From positions 51,579 through 115,578 of the forward strand of contig DASYCZ010000012.1 of assembly GCA_036499825.1 (NCBI GenBank): a stretch of DNA of 64,000 nucleotides, given 5' to 3'. Both the position numbers and the translations under genes were made by a program. Numbering within the stretch: the first letter of the stretch is position 1; every line of letters starts with the position of its first letter. The notes under the pieces were generated by a model. The model saw nothing but the letters and a program-made list of their open reading frames with translations. It was not told the DNA's origin and made no database searches. Of this stretch, positions 60,010-64,000 are shown in pieces. Source of the stretch: Paradevosia sp036499825 (GTDB taxonomy: Bacteria; Pseudomonadota; Alphaproteobacteria; Rhizobiales; Devosiaceae).

Positions 60010-60320
60010 TGATCCATCTCCTTGAGCAACAGCTTGAGCTGCTCGACCCGTTGCGGCCAGAACGCCCGATAGCGCGCGAGCCAGTCCGTCAGCGGCACCA
60101 GGCCTTCGGCCCTGACGCTGTAATGCACCTGCCGGCCCTGCCGCTCCTCGGTGATGAGCCCGGCGCCGCGCAACACCGCCAGGTGCTGCGACATGGCCGG
60201 CTGCGATATGGCAAAGCCCTCACGCAACTGCGTGGCATTGCGCGTCCCCTCCGCCAGCTTCTCGAACACCGCCAGCCGGGTCGGGTCAGCCAGGGCACGA
60301 AAGATCTCGGTCTGGTTCAT
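60006..60320 (-). CDS. ArsR-family transcriptional regulator
   Basis: 104 residues. Winged helix MNQTEIFRALADPTRLAVFEKLAEG...ISQPAMSQHLAVLRGAGLITEERQGRQVHYSV. No metal-binding Cys cluster of ArsR/SmtB type is seen, as usual for the subgroup paired with SRPBCC proteins. It is coupled to the SRPBCC gene. A palindrome 9 bp before its start is the likely autoregulatory operator. Confidence 0.94.
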   Translation of the reverse strand: MNQTEIFRALADPTRLAVFEKLAEGTRNATQLREGFAISQPAMSQHLAVLRGAGLITEERQGRQVHYSVRAEGLVPLTDWLARYRAFWPQRVEQLKLLLKEMDQ

Positions 60321-60328
60321 GAGAAATA

Positions 60329-60346
60329 CATAAGCAATAACTTATG
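60329..60346. promoter_or_regulatory. Candidate ArsR operator, CATAAG-N6-CTTATG
   Basis: A perfect 6-bp inverted repeat with AT-rich centre CAATAA (60329-60346) immediately upstream of the ArsR start codon (60320). ArsR-type repressors of the SRPBCC-linked group bind short palindromes of this kind over their own promoter. Confidence 0.65.
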
Positions 60347-60860
60347 AGTCTGGCAAGAGGGTTTTGGGGGTGGGGCAGGGGGCGACCCGAGTATCGGTGG
60401 CTCCGCACTCCTCACCCGACGCTATCGCGTCGACCTCTCCCCAGAGGGGCGAGGTGGCTGAGGGAGCAGTGGGGGTAAAGAGAAAGTAGTTGAAGCCCAG
60501 CGGCTCTTGCCAGTTGCCCCCTCGCCCCTCCGGGGAGAGGGCTGGGGTTAGGGGTGGTGCCGCAATCAGCGAAAGGAGTGAGTCCTCGTCAATGTCGGTG
60601 GCTCCGCCACCCCTCATCCGGCGCTGGCGCGCCACCTTCTCCCCAGAGGGGCGAAGGGGCGGAGAGACCGGCGTGCACCCCCCTCGCTCCTCTGAGCAGG
60701 GCACGATCACTCTCTTATCCCCGTGGTGGGAGAAAATTGGGGTAATAACTTGTCTCGCCAGAAGGCCACGAGACTAAATACCCAACGCCCACCATATCCC
60801 CACCACATCCCGCGGCGTCATGGCATTGACATCATCGCCTTAAAACGCCAATTCACTTCC
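60347..60860. other. Gene-free gap with repeats and possible rbfA promoter
   Basis: The left two thirds are mosaic repeat on the minus strand (60398-60665). The right part (60666-60860) shows no gene. TTGACA at 60826-60831 could be the -35 box of an rbfA promoter with a poor -10 (CAATTC, N17). Confidence 0.6.
60398..60665 (-). repeat. Interspersed mosaic repeat, M2-M3-M4-M2 on the minus strand
   Basis: Read on the minus strand: GGGGAGAAGGTGGCGCGCC...GGATGAGGGGTGGCGGAGCCACCGACATT (M2), GGACTCACTCCTTTC (M3), CCCCTAACCCCAGCCC-TCTCCCCGGAGGGGCGAGG and GGCAAGAGCCGCTGGGC (M4), then GCCACCTCGCCCCTCTGGGGAGAGGTCGACGCGATAGCG and GGGTGAGG (M2 again). The order equals that at 38.6-38.9 kb and at 45-210. 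Confidence 0.85.
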
Positions 60861-61277
60861 ATGCATAAAGGCCATAAACCCACCGGACCTACCCAGCGCA
60901 TGCTGCGCGTCGGCGAACTCGTGCGCCACGCTCTGGCGGCATTGTTCGCGCGCGGCGATATCGAGGACCCGGCGCTGGTCGGCGCCGTCGTCACCGTGCC
61001 CGAGGTGCGGATGACGCCCGACCTCAAATTGGCCAACGCCTATATCATGCCGCTGGGCGGCGATCGGGCCGAGGCGATCGTGGAGGCGCTCAACCGCCAC
61101 CGCAAGTTCATCCGCGGGCGCGTGGCGCCCGAGATCGACCTGAAATTCGCGCCCGAGATCAAGTTCTTCGTCGACGATACCTTCGAGGAAGCCAGTCGCA
61201 TCGATGCCCTGCTGCGTTCCGAACGCGTGCAGAGGGATCTGCATTCCGACGATGACGACGAACCCGACAGCGATTGA
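60861..61277 (+). CDS. rbfA: Ribosome-binding factor A
   Basis: Cold-shock-type factor needed for late 30S maturation. 138 residues: TQRMLRVGELVRHALAALFARG, PEVRMTPDLKLANAYIMPLGG and the LKFAPEIKFFVDDTFEEASRIDALL block, with an acidic tail. ATG 60861 fits the alignment; upstream in-frame codons are not needed. It lies apart from infB by about 3.4 kb instead of directly after it. Confidence 0.95.
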   Translation: MHKGHKPTGPTQRMLRVGELVRHALAALFARGDIEDPALVGAVVTVPEVRMTPDLKLANAYIMPLGGDRAEAIVEALNRHRKFIRGRVAPEIDLKFAPEIKFFVDDTFEEASRIDALLRSERVQRDLHSDDDDEPDSD

Positions 61278-61293
61278 CCCGGAAATCACCATC

Positions 61294-62202
61294 ATGAATC
61301 AGGTCAAGCGTCCCAAGCGCGCGATCTCCGGCTGGGTCGTGCTCGACAAGCCTTACGACATGACCTCCACCGAGGCCGTGGGCAAGATCCGCTGGCTGTT
61401 CGCCGCCAAGAAAGCCGGCCATGCGGGCACGCTCGATCCGCTGGCGACCGGCATCCTGCCCATCGCGCTGGGCGAGGCCACCAAGACCGTGCCGCAGGTG
61501 CAGGATGGCACCAAGATCTACCGCTTCACGGTCAAATGGGGCATCTCGACCACCACGGACGATGCCGAGGGCAGCGTGGTGGCGACCTCCGAGCATCGCC
61601 CCGATGCGGCCGCCGTCGAGGCTCTGTTGCCGCGTTTCACCGGCACCATCACCCAGACGCCGCCGGCCTTTTCGGCCATCAAGATCGATGGCGAACGCGC
61701 CTATGACCTGGCCCGCGCCGGTGAGGTCGTGGTGCTGGAGCCGCGTGAAATCACCATCCAATCCCTGTCGCTGGTCGAACATGGCGCCGAGCAGTCGCGC
61801 TTCGAGGTCGTCTGCCAGAAGGGCACCTATGTGCGGGCCCTGGCGCGTGACCTCGCCGAGGCGCTCGGCACCCATGGGCATGTGATCCAGCTCCATCGCG
61901 CCGGCGTCGGCGCCTTCACCGATGCCGTATCGATCCAGTTGTCGGCGCTGGAAGCCATGAGCCTGGAAGAACGTGACCGCCTCTTGCAGCCGGTTTCGGC
62001 CGGCCTTGCGGGCCTGCCCGAATTGCGGCTCGATCCGGCGCAGGCCACGGCCGTCCGCCACGGCAATGCGGTGCTTTTGACCGGCGCGGGCGCGCCCGTG
62101 CGCCTCCAGGAGGCCTGGGCCAGCTTCAGGGGCGAGGCCGTCGCCATCGGCGCGGTCGAGGCGGGCCAGTTCCAGCCGCACCGGGTGTTCGTCGCCGGCT
62201 GA
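61294..62202 (+). CDS. truB: tRNA pseudouridine(55) synthase TruB
   Basis: Makes pseudouridine 55 in the T-loop of tRNAs. 302 residues from ATG 61294. The catalytic Asp48 is in GHAGTLDPLATG; ISGWVVLDKP...MTS and GTYVRALARDLAE are typical TruB blocks, followed by a C-terminal PUA-like domain. ATG 61252, overlapping rbfA, is an alternative start. Confidence 0.97.
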   Translation: MNQVKRPKRAISGWVVLDKPYDMTSTEAVGKIRWLFAAKKAGHAGTLDPLATGILPIALGEATKTVPQVQDGTKIYRFTVKWGISTTTDDAEGSVVATSEHRPDAAAVEALLPRFTGTITQTPPAFSAIKIDGERAYDLARAGEVVVLEPREITIQSLSLVEHGAEQSRFEVVCQKGTYVRALARDLAEALGTHGHVIQLHRAGVGAFTDAVSIQLSALEAMSLEERDRLLQPVSAGLAGLPELRLDPAQATAVRHGNAVLLTGAGAPVRLQEAWASFRGEAVAIGAVEAGQFQPHRVFVAG

Positions 62203-62203
62203 G

Positions 62204-62227
62204 CCGGCCAATTCCACAATTGGCTGG
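62204..62227. terminator. Hairpin after truB
   Basis: A 10-bp stem CCGGCCAATT / AATTGGCTGG with one G.T pair and loop CCAC begins 2 bp after the truB stop. No T-run follows, so it is either a weak terminator or an RNA-processing or stability element before the rpsO leader. Confidence 0.5.
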
Positions 62228-62264
62228 TAATTGCTGGCCGTTTCCCCTATATCGGCGCCCAAGT

Positions 62265-62292
62265 GGAGAACCGGCCCTGGGCCGGTGTTCCC
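62265..62292 (+). promoter_or_regulatory. Structured leader of rpsO
   Basis: GGAGAACCGGCC-CTGG-GCCGGTGTTCC forms a long hairpin about 70 bp before the rpsO start. S15 represses its own mRNA through structured leaders in several bacterial phyla; a role here is inference. Confidence 0.45.
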
Positions 62293-62364
62293 TTGTTAGC
62301 GGCTCCTCCTGGACGACATCCCGGCAGCGAGCGTCCCCATCCTCCTCTCGAAAGGATATGACCG

Positions 62365-62634
62365 ATGTCGATTACTCCCGAGCGCAAGACCGCTCTGATC
62401 AAGGAATATGCCACCAAGAAGGACGATACCGGCTCGCCGGAAGTCCAGGTGGCGATCCTGTCGGAACGCATTGCCAACCTTACCGAACACTTCAAGACCC
62501 ATGGCAAGGACAACCATTCCCGCCGCGGTCTGCTGAAGCTGGTTTCGCTGCGTCGCCGCCTGCTCGACTATGTCAAGAACAGCGATGACGCGCGCTACAA
62601 GAGCCTGATCGAACGGCTCGGCCTGCGCCGCTAG
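62365..62634 (+). CDS. rpsO: 30S ribosomal protein S15
   Basis: 89 residues, the standard length: ITPERKTALIKEYATKK...TGSPEVQVAILSERI...LTEHFKTHGKDNHSRRGLLKLVSLRRRLLDYVK. ATG 62365 follows GAAAGGAT; the earlier ATG at 62358 is in another frame. The order rpsO-pnp is the usual one. Confidence 0.98.
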   Translation: MSITPERKTALIKEYATKKDDTGSPEVQVAILSERIANLTEHFKTHGKDNHSRRGLLKLVSLRRRLLDYVKNSDDARYKSLIERLGLRR

Positions 62635-62963
62635 GCGCGGCCCGCGACTTTCGGCGCGAGGTACGCCTCGCGCCGCTCTCCGCCTTCCACCGATGGGGGC
62701 GGCCATGCGTAGACCGGCATTTGACGGAGCATGGCGAGATTATCGGCCGCTCAGCGCCCAATGGGCACGTCCGGTGAGCTGCTCATTGTCTTGTCCATGT
62801 TCCGCCCTTGCGGCGCCCAAGGCCCGCATGCCGAGCGGAAACAGTGCCTGAATTCGAGCCGGCTTTGCACATGGGGTGCGAGGCCTGCCGGGCACAACGG
62901 AAGGATTGCGCCACCCCTGCGCGCGGCGCCGAAACCCTTCCGGCAGAATGGAAAGACAGATCA
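62635..62963. other. rpsO-pnp intergenic leader (329 bp)
   Basis: No gene is visible. A hairpin GGCGCGAGG-TACG-CCTCGCGCC (62653-62674) begins 18 bp after rpsO and lacks a T-run. In other bacteria this gap holds an RNase III site and the autoregulatory pnp leader. Reading frames present here have no ribosome binding site. Confidence 0.6.
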
Positions 62964-64000
62964 ATGTCCATCAATTTCGATCATCATAAAGTCGAGCTCA
63001 ACTGGGGCGGCCAGCCGCTCACGCTCGAGACCGGCAAGATCGCCCGTCAGGCCGATGGCGCCGTATTGGCGACCCTGGGCGAGACCGTGGTCCTCGCCAC
63101 CGTGGTTTCGGCCAAATCCGCCAAGCCCGGCCAGGATTTCTTCCCCCTGACCGTCAACTACCAGGAAAAATACTTCGCCGCCGGCAAGATCCCGGGCGGC
63201 TACTTCAAGCGCGAAGGCCGCCCGACCGAAGCCGAGACGCTGACCTCGCGCCTCATCGATCGTCCGATCCGCCCGCTGTTTCCCGATGGTTACAAGAACG
63301 AGACCCAGGTCATCGTCACCACGCTCCAGCACGACATGGAGAACAACCCCGACGTGCTCGCCATGGTCGCCGCCTCCGCTGCGCTGACCATTTCGGGCAT
63401 CCCCTTCATGGGCCCGATCGGCGCCGCCCGCGTCGGCTACGTCGATGGTGAATACGTCCTCAACCTCGCCGTCGACCGCCGCTCCGAGTCCAAGCTCGAT
63501 CTCATCATGGCCGGCACCCAGGACGCCGTGCTGATGGTTGAATCCGAAGCCCAGGAGCTGTCGGAAGAAATCATGCTCGGCGCCGTCATGTTCGGCCACG
63601 ATGCGTCCAAGAAAGTCATCCAGGCGATCATCAAGCTCGCCGAGCTGGCCGCCAAGGAGCCGCGCGATTTCACCGCGCCGGATTTCTCGGTCCTCGAAAA
63701 GGACGTGCTCGGCTTCATCGAAGCGGACCTGCGCGCCGCCTACCAGATCACCGACAAGCAGCAGCGTTACGCCGCGGTCGGCGCCGCCAATGCCAAGGTC
63801 AAGGAAAACTACGCCGCGCGCGTCGAATCCGGTGACGTCTCGGCCGAGGAACTGGGCGAAGTCGTCCACAACCTCCAGGCCAAGATCGTGCGCTGGAACG
63901 TCCTCGACACCGGCCACCGCATCGACGGCCGCGATTTGAAGACCGTCCGCCCGATCGTTGCCGAAGTCGGCGTCCTGCCGCGCACCCACGGCTCGGCCCT
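62964..64000 (+). CDS. pnp: Polyribonucleotide nucleotidyltransferase (5' part, cut by window end)
   Basis: Phosphorolytic 3'-5' exoribonuclease of the degradosome. 345 codons are visible: the first RNase PH-like domain (VELNWGGQPLTLETGKIARQADG; FFPLTVNYQEKYFAAGKIPGGYFKREGRPTE; SRLIDRPIRPLFP) and the helical linker into the start of the second (RIDGRDLKTVRPI). The catalytic second core, KH and S1 domains lie beyond the window. ATG 62964 follows GAAAGACAG. Confidence 0.97.
   Translation, partial: MSINFDHHKVELNWGGQPLTLETGKIARQADGAVLATLGETVVLATVVSAKSAKPGQDFFPLTVNYQEKYFAAGKIPGGYFKREGRPTEAETLTSRLIDRPIRPLFPDGYKNETQVIVTTLQHDMENNPDVLAMVAASAALTISGIPFMGPIGAARVGYVDGEYVLNLAVDRRSESKLDLIMAGTQDAVLMVESEAQELSEEIMLGAVMFGHDASKKVIQAIIKLAELAAKEPRDFTAPDFSVLEKDVLGFIEADLRAAYQITDKQQRYAAVGAANAKVKENYAARVESGDVSAEELGEVVHNLQAKIVRWNVLDTGHRIDGRDLKTVRPIVAEVGVLPRTHGSA

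Noticed and set aside
62731..63150. A 139-codon frame across the pnp leader and start
   Set aside because: It overlaps pnp in another frame, lacks a ribosome binding site and has no familiar content.
1..64000. CRISPR arrays, tRNA or rRNA genes, transposases and phage genes
   Set aside because: No regularly spaced direct repeats with unique spacers, no cloverleaf-like sequence in the gaps, and no transposase or integrase motif in any translated frame I read.

Overview
The window is a GC-rich, densely coded stretch of an alphaproteobacterial chromosome. Gene content and order (hrcA-grpE opposite rph-rdgB-hemW; mutS-glnD-murJ-trpS; tsaB-rimI-fur-acyltransferase-miaB-phoH-ybeY-corC-lnt-metK-trmB; rimP-nusA-ylxR-infB ... 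rbfA-truB-rpsO-pnp) point to the order Hyphomicrobiales. A Devosia-like genome is my best guess, but I could not check this with a marker search. About 60 genes are supported. I saw no rRNA, tRNA, CRISPR array, transposase, phage gene or plasmid gene.

Layout. 0-2.6 kb: a lone Cys-type sulfatase and a small Cys-rich protein between interspersed repeats. 2.6-7.2 kb: heat-shock genes grpE and hrcA diverging from rph-rdgB-hemW. 7.2-11.7 kb: an MBL-fold protein coupled to an LpoA-like lipoprotein, diverging from rsmI-yraN-gshB. 11.7-21.7 kb: an accessory stretch (aminotransferase, MarC, a 38-residue basic protein, GH25 lysozyme-like lipoprotein, AraC-GyrI regulator, ComM/YifB ATPase, TMEM175-type channel, cyclopropane fatty acid synthase, epoxide hydrolase, WYL regulator). 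21.8-28.7 kb: a pentose-utilisation cluster (aldose epimerase diverging from a LacI regulator, then xylB, xylA and a GH43 beta-xylosidase). 28.9-38.3 kb: mutS, glnD, murJ, trpS, a universal stress protein and an NfuA-type Fe-S scaffold behind a likely Irr box. 39.1-51.6 kb: the tsaB to trmB run, followed by a ketopantoate-reductase-like gene and a flavin reductase. 51.7-64 kb: the rimP-nusA-infB translation cluster, a five-gene block that interrupts it, then rbfA-truB-rpsO and the start of pnp (cut by the window end).

Most of the window is conserved housekeeping DNA and I found no clearly new multi-gene system. The strongest unexplained structure is a modular family of intergenic repeats built from GC-rich hairpins. 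It recurs in several large gene-free gaps (about 45-210, 2486-2595, 13759-13918, 26946-27074, 38391-38870 and 60398-60665) with its modules in a preferred order, and no protein-coding capacity is visible. A second unrelated repeat family of about 80-100 bp occurs three times, once inside the rimP-nusA transcription unit.

Several small regulatory signals are readable directly: palindromes in front of metK, nfuA, the ArsR gene, the WYL regulator and the epoxide hydrolase; a terminator-like hairpin just before rimP; a sigma70-type promoter so close to hrcA that its mRNA may be leaderless; and a ybeY gene that has no ATG, GTG or TTG where the family alignment needs its start.
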